Part shown: positions 32,410 to 42,013 of the stretch, one piece after another
Layout of the letters: the number at the start of each line of letters is the position of its first letter
Numbering within the stretch: position 1 is the stretch's first letter
From: Skeletonema tropicum
Lineage: Eukaryota > Bacillariophyta > Thalassiosirophyceae > Thalassiosirales > Thalassiosiraceae
DNA: 64,000 nucleotides
Direction of reading: 5' to 3'
NCBI GenBank assembly: GCA_037178625.1
Contig: CM074146.1
Location: 868,001-932,000 of the forward strand
Position numbers and translations under genes: made by a program
Notes under the pieces: model-generated
The model's database searches: none
What the model saw: only the letters and a program-made list of their open reading frames with translations
What the model was told of the DNA's origin: nothing

Positions 32410-33594
32410 TGTGCTTGACGTTGTTAGCCATTACTACACCAATACTACGTCGATCCTGCCGGTTCAAAGACCAATATTATTCCATTCAGTTAGTTTGGAG
32501 TGCATATGCAACTTGGCTTGATGAGATTCCATCCACACGCCGAGATGTTGGGGGGGTCAAATCAGATGCATCGGCGTCGTCGAGCGGCAAATGTGTGATT
32601 TAGATTCAAAAATCACACATCTCACAAAAAGCATCCACACTATGGTGCAACACATGGCATTATCGACCATGAAATAAAGAATAGCAACAACTCCAACGCA
32701 CTCTCTACCCCAAAATTTTGTGCTGAATCCATTTTTGAGGTCGGTGGGGCCTGAATCTCAACGGATACGGCTGTATAATGATGTGAACATAATACATGTA
32801 AATTCAACACATTCGACATCACCAGAACCGGCCTCGTATATTCGCACCGACGCAAATACGATGCCACCACGCAATAATTCCTGATAATATATACCCATGC
32901 CGAAGTATTGGTGAGTTGGTGGCCGCTGCATTGCACAGAGAATTGAGAACATCACGTATTCGCTGCGCAGCGACATGTGTATGGAGAGCATGCCGATCAC
33001 CAACTTGGCCGCTGTGTGTGGGGCAGCAATCGATGCAATGGAGTCACCAAACGTAACCCCTCGTCCCTACCATATAGTAAGTGGCAAATGGTGTGATATT
33101 CCTGGTTTATAATGCGATAGACCTTCCCCAAACACAATGTTAAGGAATTGAGTTCATAACAATCAAAAATAGGGCAAATCATAATAAAATAGAGTGGAAT
33201 TAATCATTTTAAGTAGCTCAAGATGACCCAAAACCGTCATGTATATGTATTGAGTGAAATGGATGGGTATTATTCAGTGTTTCATTCCTTACATGGCCAA
33301 AGTAGAGGTGAATTGATTGTAATACGATGATTTTATGCACTTAATGGTGCGTATTATTTCTCTTCACAGATGATGATATCAAGCAATCCCCGTTAGGAAC
33401 AACTAGCCGATGGTAATAACTTCGGGATATTTATCACAGCATAGGTGTATTCGTTTCGTGTGTGGCGTTAGGTGTGTAGGAGCAGAGGTCGTCATGGAGA
33501 GCATCCTGTTGAGCTCAGAATTGGAGGTGAGGAGGGAAAAAGAGAAAGAGTCAAGCATCTCCTGTAGAAAGTCCACATAGGAATCAGTTCAAGA
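32410..33594. other. Unassigned region between palindromes
   Basis: No gene is supported. Short open frames on both strands (for example 32640-33003 minus) are unremarkable. The region may be the body of a repeat element whose ends are the palindromes. Confidence 0.4.
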
Positions 33595-33620
33595 TTTTTA
33601 GCCCCAATTGGGGCTAAAAA
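33595..33620. repeat. Perfect 26-bp palindrome (copy 3)
   Basis: Identical to the copy at 32323-32348, about 1.27 kb away. Confidence 0.9.
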
Positions 33621-34195
33621 AAAGAGCCATTTTGACGACTGGCACAACACCTCGATCATGGCCATACGACGCCCTAGTAGAGGCAATTAACGCACTGTAG
33701 AGACCGGATATCGACTCGGACATTTGAGGCGATGGTATTAGCTAAGTTTTGATGTGCCGACACTAACTGCAAGTCCATTGGAACCCTCCATACTAAGGTG
33801 CTCAAAAGTGGCTTTTTTAGCCCCATTTTGACCCCCATTTTTGCCTGGCCTAGGCTAGTTATCACTTAGGCTGCTTGCAGTCGTTGGGTTCTAATCCAGA
33901 GTTCGCATATTAAGGCAAGCGGTGTGACAAAAACCTGTAGGGAAGTTGAAGTTGAGATTTAATCCCTGGTCGCAAATTCAGGAGCAGGGGCTCAAAAAAG
34001 GCAATTTTGAATTTTGAGACCAGGGTCTAATCGAGGTCTAAATGAAGCGAACCCCGCTCCTCCGCCGATTTCTAGCCGATCTGGTGCCAATCCACACAAC
34101 ATAAACAATAAACTAATCACAGAGACAGCGACAACAGTAAAAGTTGATAAGAAATAATAGTTAAGAAGCAGCAGAACAACAGAAGTGAACAAAAT

Positions 34196-34402
34196 ATGGT
34201 ATCCCTAGTCACGGGACGGCAGCAACAGCAGCAGCCTACTGATCGCCCTCCCCCTCTAAATCGAACGGAAACACATCTCTCAGAGATTTCTGGTTCCCAG
34301 GTGCCCAACAATAAGTTTGGTAATATGTATTTTATCGATTGTGAGCTCATCGATCTTGGCTCTTGTCATGATCAGCCCTTCTTGGCTGATACGTGGAGGT
34401 AG
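34196..34402 (+). other. Short open frame, possibly transposon-derived
   Basis: 68 codons beginning MVSLVTGRQQQQQ and ending DTWR. It lies just before the Harbinger-like remnant and could be its first exon, but I recognise no domain. Confidence 0.2.
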
Positions 34403-34834
34403 ATGATTGCATCAGCTGCGAGAGACGACGTCAGCATATGTGGGCTGCTTCTTACCTTTCGTGCCGGCCCACTTATCCTGTTCACTCTGATTTCCAACAC
34501 TCAGTACAACAGCAACGGCACAAAGTAGGGGTAAGAAATTCACAGCAGCAGAGTGTTGCATGTTGGCACAGGCTTATCTCAACAGATCGACTAATGCGGC
34601 AGTTGGGACCAACCAAACAGGGGGAAGACATTCTGGGAAGGCGTCCACCATAGCTATTGTCTCCTAGTCACCCAGGCAAATAGAACCAACCCTAACAAAC
34701 AATTTCCTCTTGAGAAAGAGTCGCAGCTACAAAGTGCTTGGAAGCGCATCAATCGTCACTGTAACACGGTTACAGCCATCTCTCGACAGAACCCCAGAGG
34801 GTCCGGTGATCGCGATGATGAGTTGTATTACACA

Positions 34835-35750
34835 AGGATGAGAGTACTTTTCGTAGTCAAAATAAGAACAATAGCTTCAGCGACGCGTATTTTGCCGCGT
34901 ACAGATATCTCTGTGAACAGCCGAAGTGGAGGGAGGAGAATTCTGAAACAGTAGGTAATGGCAAGGACTCAAATAGCTCGTCTGCTGTAACAACAACAAC
35001 CGCAGCAGGAGCAAGCAAGAAGCGCCGATGGAAAGGAATTTGAAGCGGGCGGTCACTACTGTTGTCAAAAACATGAGTGCTGAAGTACAGAAGAGCAATG
35101 AGCTGCAAGAGAAAATTCTTACAGAACTCAGGAAGGCATGGGAGTCACAAGAGGAAGCGACTAAGATTGATGTGTTGAAATACGCGTCACCGGATGTCCG
35201 GCAAGCGTACGCGAATTCAATGGCAAATCAGCTGCTGTGTAAAAAAAAGCTGAAGTTCATCAACGTGGCGGCTGAAGCGAAGACGACGATGATGACTGAT
35301 AAAGATGAAACATCAGACGTTCGAGAAGATGATCGCGTCGACCATCAAGATCTCGCACAAGAGCATCGCGAAGGACTCGCAGCGACGACAACGATGACTG
35401 ATGAAGATGAAGCATCAGACGTTGGAGAAGATGATCGCATCGACCATCAAGATCTCGCACAAGAGCATTGCGAAGGACTCGCAGCTGGTTCTCCCAAAAA
35501 TGAAGATGAAATGCAAGATGATGGAGAAGAAGACGATGATAGGGAGCCACAAGACATACATTCAATTGATGCAGAAGATGCCCAAGCAGCAGTTGCGTCT
35601 GCTGCTCCTAAAGGAACATGCGCTAATAACAAGAGTGATGAGGATTCTTTATCATCTTTAGACTCCGAGAAGCCATCAGTTGAAATCAGAGCAGGCGACA
35701 AGATCCAATACTATCAATTTGCTCACGTCGGCAACGAACAACAGAAGTGA
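34835..35750 (+). pseudogene. PIF/Harbinger-like ORF1 (Myb/NAM-associated type), frameshifted
   Basis: A first frame (about 34835-35039) contains SFSDAYFAAYRYLCEQPKW followed by a Ser/Thr linker and KKRRWKG. This order (aromatic helix, PKW, linker, basic patch) matches the plant NAM-associated / Harbinger ORF1 fold. A second frame (35028-35750, 240 aa) continues with a helical segment (VVKNMSAEVQKSNELQEKIL), then a near-exact internal duplication of about 40 residues (each copy contains DHQDLAQEH), then acidic sequence. The two frames overlap at 35028-35039, so one small indel separates them. The accessory DNA-binding role is inferred. Confidence 0.5.
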
Positions 35751-35779
35751 TAGAAGTGGATCCTTCAAAACATTATCAG

Positions 35780-36146
35780 CCACTGACACTACCATTTTTA
35801 GCACAGCCAGAAGCTTTACCTTTGGTGCATTAAACATTCTCTTTGTGCAATCGTATCGGAGTGTCCAAAATTCATCGTTGCTTGCCAACCGTCGGAGAAT
35901 ATATTCGGCAAGTGATGGCGTTATTGGAAAGAAGCGTTCAAATTGATAGTCGTCAAAAGTAGGCTGTGGGTTAAAGTAATATACCATGACGCAATTGTAC
36001 GCCCTTACCCTATCATATTTTATGTATCTGCTCTTGCGTGGCTGGTCGTCATCGTCTCTGCTATCATCACTTCGTTTTGCGGCGTCGACGGCGTTTGTTG
36101 GTGTGATTGACCTCATCACTAATAATGTTTCTGATGTGATTCTCAT
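35780..36146 (-). pseudogene. PIF/Harbinger-like transposase, N-terminal fragment
   Basis: The frame from ATG 36146 reads an Asp/Arg-rich start and then TFDDYQFERFFPITPSLAEY, ILRRLASNDEF and APKVKLLAVLKMVVS. This is the N-terminal helical region of Harbinger transposases. Homology stops near 35780 and the catalytic DDE part is missing. It converges with the ORF1-like frame, as in many Harbinger elements. The other frame at 36147-36411 may be an upstream exon. Confidence 0.5.
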
Positions 36147-36476
36147 CAGTCAGCATTTGCACCTGCTCGATACTTGATGCAAGTGCCGTCAGAACGTCAA
36201 TAATCAGGCCGTATATGTTCATGGATTGATAATAATACGAGCCTTCAATGTAATAATTTGTAATCTCTGTGAGTTTTGTGAGTGTTTTTGAGAGAGACGG
36301 ATTGAGTATCGTAGGAGGCTGCGCCGGCGGGGAGCTCGGAAGCGAAGCCCTAACGACTGCAGAACATGTGATGCAAAAGGCACAGTTGAAGCAAAGCAGG
36401 TTATCCGGCACCCAGCGCCTAATTTACGCGGTACCCAACCAAGTTTTGATACCAGACGACTGCGAGCAGCCTTATA

Positions 36477-36771
36477 TCCCAGGTAAATTTAACCTGCAAT
36501 TTTATTGCAGGTAAGAAAATGGCGGTAAAGCGGTCTGTCCCTTACCAGCAATTTAATTGCTGGTAAGGGACATACTGTTCCTACGTAGATCGTACGGAGG
36601 GGGAGAAGAGAAAAAAGAGAGTCCATCTGAGGGTGTAGAACGGGGGCAAAGGTACATAGGAATTAGTATTTTTAACCAGCAATTTTATTGCTGGTAAGGC
36701 ATTTCTACGTAGCCTGGTATGTTTTCTACGGTAACCAGCAATAAAATTGCTGGTAAGAAATTTACCTGGGA
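36477..36771. mobile_element. 295-bp foldback MITE with TA target site
   Basis: Ends are TCCCAGGTAAATTT and its complement, flanked by TA (36475-36476 and 36772-36773). Inside are four small near-palindromes: three with ccagcaatttaattgctgg-type arms (near 36543, 36676, 36735) and one cctgcaattttattgcagg (near 36491). The structure points to a non-autonomous Tc1/mariner-like MITE. No coding capacity. Confidence 0.78.
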
Positions 36772-36773
36772 TA

Positions 36774-37207
36774 TGCTATGTGGTGATGGATGTGGTGGAA
36801 TGGTATTCGAGGAAGAAAATAGTAACAAAAGTCTCAGAAGACACAAAAGACAAAAGATCTCGCGAACCAGTGAATGTCTCCTACGACTCAAAGACATCTT
36901 TCTTTTGCACAGCTTTGTCTCAGAGGATGCGAACCTTATTTCCACGGAAGATGTTAGAAGTGTGAGAATCGATAGTCACGGCCTTTTCATTTTACGCTTT
37001 AGTCTGATCCCTTGTGGGAAGGAACTTTTGAATAATTTGTGTTCCTTTTACCTCCCCCCTACTTACATACTTCAACTTGTCCTGCGTCCAGCAACAGCAC
37101 TTACGTAGCACTTTACAACTAACGTACACACAACGAAGGCCTCTGGTTATATCTCTCTTGCATTACATATTCATTACTACTTCTACTTTACATCAACACC
37201 ATTAGCC
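36774..37207 (+). promoter_or_regulatory. Upstream region of ankyrin gene 1
   Basis: Parts match the upstream region of the second ankyrin gene (52070-52470): gtctcagaagacacaaa, a ggaa.gaacttttgaataa block and tccagcaacagcac. The MITE at 36477 marks the left end of this homology, so the promoter was duplicated with the gene. Confidence 0.5.
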
Positions 37208-37936
37208 ATGTTCATCTCCATCGATGACGTCCTCGAACTCCTCATCCGCCGAGATTGGGCGACCATGCGGTTGATCCTATCTGACCCGACACTCTTTCGT
37301 GACATCTCCGACGCCATATCGGCGTGCTCCGAGCTCAACGGGATGACCCTCCTTCACGCCGCTGCTCGTTTCAATCCTCCATTGGACATTGTCGATGAGA
37401 TGATCAGAATATCTCCGCATTTACCAGCAGCAACAGATTGTCTCGGTCGGACACCTCTTCATGTGGCTGCAGGTTCCAATGCCTCTGCCTCGTTAATAAG
37501 ACGTATTGCACGTGCCTGCCCGGCCGCGTGCGATGTACAAGACGACGAGGGAAAGACCCCACTTCACTTTGCATGCGATAGCGCCTGCGTGCTCTTTGAA
37601 GATCAGAAGGATGCTTCCGATCAACCACCAGCACCGAATCAGGAATCTGTAAAAGCGTTGTTATCGTACTCAATTCATGCAGCTACTCTGGAAGACGATG
37701 AAGAGATGAGTCCCCTAGAACATGCCATCATGAGTCATGCATCGTTGCAGACTGTAAAGCTGCTTCAATCGGCAACAAGCAAGGGTGCAAAAATGGAGAG
37801 AGAATCACGGTCCTTTACGGTAGCAATGAAAAGCTTGCAGGTTCATGATGATTTCACTCCAACTCCAGCTCACGATAACTGCTTGCTCAGTACTAGACCT
37901 CGTAAGATGCCACGAAGGATTTCATCTGCCGCATAA
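37208..37936 (+). CDS. Ankyrin-repeat protein, copy 1
   Basis: 242 aa, single exon, ATG 37208 (MFISIDDVLELLIRRDW). About four ankyrin repeats at residues 45-190: GMTLLHAAARFNPPLDIVDE, GRTPLHVAAGSNASASLIRR, GKTPLHFACDSACVLFED and MSPLEHAIMSHASLQTVKLL. Ends with a basic KMPRRISSAA. Soluble protein-interaction module; partner unknown. Nearly identical to the gene at 52471. Confidence 0.88.
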   Translation: MFISIDDVLELLIRRDWATMRLILSDPTLFRDISDAISACSELNGMTLLHAAARFNPPLDIVDEMIRISPHLPAATDCLGRTPLHVAAGSNASASLIRRIARACPAACDVQDDEGKTPLHFACDSACVLFEDQKDASDQPPAPNQESVKALLSYSIHAATLEDDEEMSPLEHAIMSHASLQTVKLLQSATSKGAKMERESRSFTVAMKSLQVHDDFTPTPAHDNCLLSTRPRKMPRRISSAA

Positions 37937-38272
37937 ATATGTAGAAATGTAAATATTGAACATAATACAAATTATCACAATAAGAGTAACTCTCTACTAG
38001 TTTTATTCGACTTTGGTGGTGTTTTACTCTTCATCATCAATGTTACGTGTCACGCACCGACACGTTTGAGCATATTTTCTGTGGTATGAATTTCAGGTAT
38101 CCCTGCTCTAAAGCGCCAAATGCATTGACATTGGCTATCTGGACTCTCTAGTACCATCATCTCAACAGGGAAAGAAGGATTGACATTAGTGCTTTTAATA
38201 AGGAAAGTGTGTGATGACAAAGGGAAGGAGCAGTAGTCCTGACTAAACTAAGGCTAAGGCAGGACATCTATG

Positions 38273-38353
<81 letters not shown>

Positions 38354-38643
38354 GCTGACAACAGAGTATCCTTTTCAGTTCAATACTTTTCAGTTCAATA
38401 TTAAGTGCAAGACATCGTAATTTTCCCACATGAAGCCAGTATGTAAGTAATCCTAATGCCTCGAAGAAGAGGACCAAGTCCGTGAAGCTGATTAAGTGGT
38501 AGATACGTTCTTGCTATGTACCAATAATGTATTTTGGATAAATACATACTTGTATGGACTTACCTACGTAGGCTCAGCACTCAGCACTCCTCACTCCTCA
38601 CGCACTCCCATTTTTGCTTTTTGACGTGCACCGACCACCGACC
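37937..38643. repeat. Duplicated Ank-MYND spacer with (CT)n tract
   Basis: Homologous to 53203-53830 and 54970-55600 (shared blocks: aaatgcattgacatt, caacagggaaagaagg, aggcaggacat). A perfect (CT)n run of about 75 bp lies at 38275-38350 and is absent from the other two copies. Confidence 0.75.
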
Positions 38644-38664
38644 ATGATGACCGAAGATCGTTAG
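38644..38664 (+). promoter_or_regulatory. Mini upstream ORF of MYND copy 12
   Basis: ATG ATG ACC GAA GAT CGT TAG; the stop ends one base before the main ATG at 38666. See also 40313, 45948 and 55585. Confidence 0.5.
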
Positions 38665-38665
38665 C

Positions 38666-39499
38666 ATGGGAAGGAAGCGGAACCAAGGGAAGGCTAGGAG
38701 GGCGGCCAAAGCCAAGGCCAAGCAGGAGGCTGAAGAAGAGAAGAATAAACAAACGATGACTACAGATGAGCTATCGCAGCAAGAGCAATTGCGGACGCGG
38801 GTCGGGGATGGAAATCTTTTGCCGACGTCAGGTCGTGACACCGCAATGCAATGCACGCACGGCTTTACAAACTTTGGCAAAAAATCAATAATTGATGATT
38901 TCACGGAAGCATTTAGAAAAGCATTTATTGAAGCTTTTAAAAGGGATGGTGGCGTTTGTATTGAGAATAGTCTTGTTGAGGCTAAAAATGCTACGATGGA
39001 TGAATATGCCGAGGTATGGAACGATTCTGCCATGATGAAATCGGCGATTTCGGGCTTTTTGTTTGTCGGGACGCGATTTATTCTTGATGGCAATGATAGT
39101 AGCGCTCGGGCGGCTGCTACTTTTGCTAGGTATTTGGAGCAATGGACAGCAGTTACGTTGCAAAAGACCCAAGCATTTATTTGTTGGCCAAAAGTGCAAC
39201 AGAGTGCACTCGACGAATACACGCTTGTAAAATTCTTCCGGCACCGCATCCCCTGCTCATGCTTGGATGAGAAATATGAAGAAGTGAAGACAATCACAAA
39301 AATGGGAATTTGTAACAACAAGCAATGTCATCTTCCTCACAGAGAAGTGGAACGCAGCAAAACAATGTATTGCAGTCGATGCCGATGTGTAACTTATTGC
39401 TCCAGGGAATGCAAAATTTTTGATTGGTCAACGCACAAGCCTGATTGTGACTGTAATGTCGAGATGATTGCAAAGTTTGAAGCCACGCAGCTGAAATAA
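38666..39499 (+). CDS. MYND-finger family protein, right-arm copy 12
   Basis: 277 aa. Right-arm copies start MGRKRNQG instead of MVSRKKAAG. Basic N-terminus, Gln-rich linker, then a motif specific to this arm (GNLLPTSGRDTAMQC), AEVWNDSAMMKSAISGFLFV, LARYLEQ-type helix (FARYLEQWTAV) and KFFRHRIPCSCLDEKYEEV. Finger: CNNKQC, YCSRC, YCSREC, H, C. Tail DCNVEMIAKFEATQLK. Lies 0.7 kb after ankyrin gene 1 in the duplicated Ank-MYND-LRR block. Confidence 0.87.
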   Translation: MGRKRNQGKARRAAKAKAKQEAEEEKNKQTMTTDELSQQEQLRTRVGDGNLLPTSGRDTAMQCTHGFTNFGKKSIIDDFTEAFRKAFIEAFKRDGGVCIENSLVEAKNATMDEYAEVWNDSAMMKSAISGFLFVGTRFILDGNDSSARAAATFARYLEQWTAVTLQKTQAFICWPKVQQSALDEYTLVKFFRHRIPCSCLDEKYEEVKTITKMGICNNKQCHLPHREVERSKTMYCSRCRCVTYCSRECKIFDWSTHKPDCDCNVEMIAKFEATQLK

Positions 39500-39867
39500 T
39501 TAGCATCGAGAGGAAAGACACTTCACATAATCGTTACCTAATCGCTGAGTTTGGGGCCAAAGAAACCATAGAGTCCACAATATCAATGTCATAAACAAAT
39601 AAAAATAATACTTGTCTTCAATGCTTCAGTAGGATAAGACTGTTATTGTTATGTAGGTTGAAGTATTCAGCGATGATGAGCTGACACACGAAGACAGCAA
39701 CTTTCACTGCTCGGAATCGTTCATCCTATCTCTTTAATCCTTTTATCACAATAATTGACTGAGCTAAGATGTCCATACTTTCCAAGTGTAAAAGAAGGTA
39801 GCCGTTAATGGAGCCCTGCAGGATGCAATGTATTACAGCTAATCACTTCCTCCACAGACCCTCTATC

Positions 39868-40192
39868 TATCTAGACTGCCTCGTCACAATGATCACAACA
39901 CGAACAAACAACCAGGCCACTCTCGATTGCAATCCGCAGTCAAGAGTCAATTCATCCAGGAGGACTTGTCCCTTCACTATTCTCACAGACACTTGATGGC
40001 ACTTCTCCAGTAAAGTTATTCCCATGAAATATCGCCGAATCAAGCTAACTCAGATCAGCCTCATTGTATCAAAACCCTCAAATTCATACATATGTACATG
40101 CAAGCAAACACCAGTTCGCTCAAGGTTGCAATCTCTGTTCCAATCGTTCCACTCAGTCGATTGTCATTCAAGTCCACTTCTGACTTAAGTAT
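39868..40192 (-). pseudogene. LRR protein 3' fragment A
   Basis: Matches the C-terminal ~100 codons of the intact LRR gene at 47332 (aatccgcagtcaagagt, aggaggacttg, acttctccagtaaagt, cgattgtcattcaa), with internal deletions. It contains the uninterrupted target site (about 40052-40062) of the gypsy insertion found in the next copy. Confidence 0.78.
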
Positions 40193-40312
40193 GGTAAGTA
40201 CATAGATGGATAACTAACTGGCTTCCTTACCAATTGGACTTTGCTACATACTGGTACGTATTGACCTCTTTAGACTGAGAAAATCTATTTTTTGCCATTT
40301 TCACTTTTTGAC

Positions 40313-40338
40313 ATGCACCGACCATGAAAGATCGTTAG
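40313..40338 (+). promoter_or_regulatory. Two overlapping mini upstream ORFs of MYND copy 13
   Basis: First ORF 40313-40327 (MHRP, stop TGA overlapping the next ATG as ATGA). Second ORF 40324-40338 (MKDR, stop TAG), ending one base before the main ATG at 40340. Confidence 0.5.
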
Positions 40339-40339
40339 C

Positions 40340-41185
40340 ATGGGAAGGAAGCGGAACCAAGGGAGGACGAGGAAGGCGGCCAAAGCCAAGGCCGAGCAGG
40401 AGGCGGAAGAGAGAGAGAATAATTATCAGGCGACGACCAATGAAGAACCGCTGGAAGATCACCTCATAGCAGCTCATACGCAGCAGTTGCAGTCCCGTGG
40501 TGGAAATCTTTTGCCGACGTCAGGTCGTGACACCGCAATGCAATGCAACCACGGCTTTGAAATCCGTGGCAAAAAAAAAAACGTTGATTTCACGGACGCA
40601 TTTAGAAAAGCATCGGAGCGAGCCATTCATAAGGGCGCACATGCTTTGAGGAGTCTTATTGAGGCTAAAAATGCTACATATTATGAATATGCCGACGTGT
40701 GGCATGAGTCAGCCATGATGAAATCGGCGATATCATCCTTTTTGTGTATGGGAACGCGATTTATTCTTGAAGGCAATTATGATAGCGCTCGGGTGGCTGC
40801 TACTTTTGCTAGGTATTTGGAGCAATGGACAGCAGTCACGTTGCACAAGACCCAAGCTCTGATCAACTGTCCGAAAGTGGAAGAAACATCCCAAGCCGAC
40901 ATGCACACTCTTGTCAAATTCTTCCGGCACCGCATTCCCTTCACCTGTTTGAATGATAAATACGAAGAAGTGAAGTACATCACAAAGATGGGCCTCTGCT
41001 ACAACCCAGAGTGTAAATTCCCATATGAGGAGGTGGAACGCAGCAAAACAATGTACTGCAGTCGATGCCGATGTGTAACCTACTGCTCCCGCGGTTGTCA
41101 GGAAGCTGCGTGGAAAACGCACAAGCCTGGTTGTGATTGTAATGCTGAGATAATTGCAAAGTTTGAAGCCAGGCAGCTGAAATAA
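40340..41185 (+). CDS. MYND-finger family protein, right-arm copy 13
   Basis: 281 aa starting MGRKRNQGRTRKAAKAKA. Linker EEPLEDHLIAAHTQQ, then GNLLPTSGRDTAMQC, ADVWHESAMMKSAISSFL, FARYLEQWTAV and KFFRHRIPFTCLNDKYEEV (first Cys of the CSC pair lost). Finger complete (CYNPEC, YCSRC, YCSRGC, H, C). Tail DCNAEIIAKFEARQLK. Followed by an LRR fragment on the other strand. Confidence 0.87.
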   Translation: MGRKRNQGRTRKAAKAKAEQEAEERENNYQATTNEEPLEDHLIAAHTQQLQSRGGNLLPTSGRDTAMQCNHGFEIRGKKKNVDFTDAFRKASERAIHKGAHALRSLIEAKNATYYEYADVWHESAMMKSAISSFLCMGTRFILEGNYDSARVAATFARYLEQWTAVTLHKTQALINCPKVEETSQADMHTLVKFFRHRIPFTCLNDKYEEVKYITKMGLCYNPECKFPYEEVERSKTMYCSRCRCVTYCSRGCQEAAWKTHKPGCDCNAEIIAKFEARQLK

Positions 41186-41584
41186 TGAGCATCGAGGAGA
41201 ACTACACTTGGCATAATCGTTACCTAATCGCTGAGTTTGTGGCCAAAGAAAAAATATTGTCCACCTTATCAATATATTATAAACAAAGTGAGATAATACT
41301 TCTCCACTCGACTTCAATGCTTCAGTAGATTTTTATTGCCACGTAGATAAAAGTATTCTACTATGATGAGCTGACACATGAATACAGCAACCTCTTTCAA
41401 TGCTCGGAATCGTGCATCCCATGTCTTTACTCCTTTGACCACAATAGTAGACTGAGCTAAGATGTCTATACTTTCTCAGTAGCAAAAGAAGGAGCCGTTA
41501 GCGAGCCAGCAGGATGCAATGTATTACAGCCATTCATTATAAATAAATATATCACTCCCTCCACAGAAGCTCTATATATCTACA

Positions 41585-41768
41585 CTGTGACTCACCACCA
41601 TGATCACAACACGAATAAACAACCAGGCCACTATCGATGCAATCCGCAGTCAAGAGTCAATTTATCCAGGAGGACGTGTCTCTTCACTATTCTCGCAGAC
41701 ACTTGCTGGCACTTCTCCAGTAAAGTTATTCCCATGAAATATCGCCCAATCAAGCTAACTCAGATCAG
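41585..41768 (-). pseudogene. LRR protein 3' fragment B, split by gypsy
   Basis: Homologous to fragment A (39868) and to the 3' end of the LRR gene at 47332. Its continuation is at 45679-45815, on the other side of the gypsy element. Confidence 0.78.
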
Positions 41769-42011
41769 TGTCCAATCTTGCTAACAATTGAGCTATTGAT
41801 CAATATATTTGGTGATATAACAAAAGACTTATTATGACTTAAAATATAAAGGAAACGATCAACGTTTTTGGATTCGGTTCAACTTGTGCTTTCATTGGCG
41901 ATGTCATGATAGACCAGCCTCGAGAAAGCATTCCGAAACATATTGAGAAACGAGAAACCAGATAACATAAATATGAATTTGATTGATGTCCGACACTACG
42001 TAGGTGTGACA
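41769..42011 (-). repeat. 3' LTR of gypsy element
   Basis: 243 bp, TG...CA ends, identical by eye to 45436-45678. Confidence 0.93.
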
Positions 42012-42013
42012 TT

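Noticed and set aside
33860..33900. Possible tRNA T-loop (gggttctaatcc)
   Set aside because: The stem does not pair and no D or anticodon arm is present. No tRNA was found elsewhere in the window.
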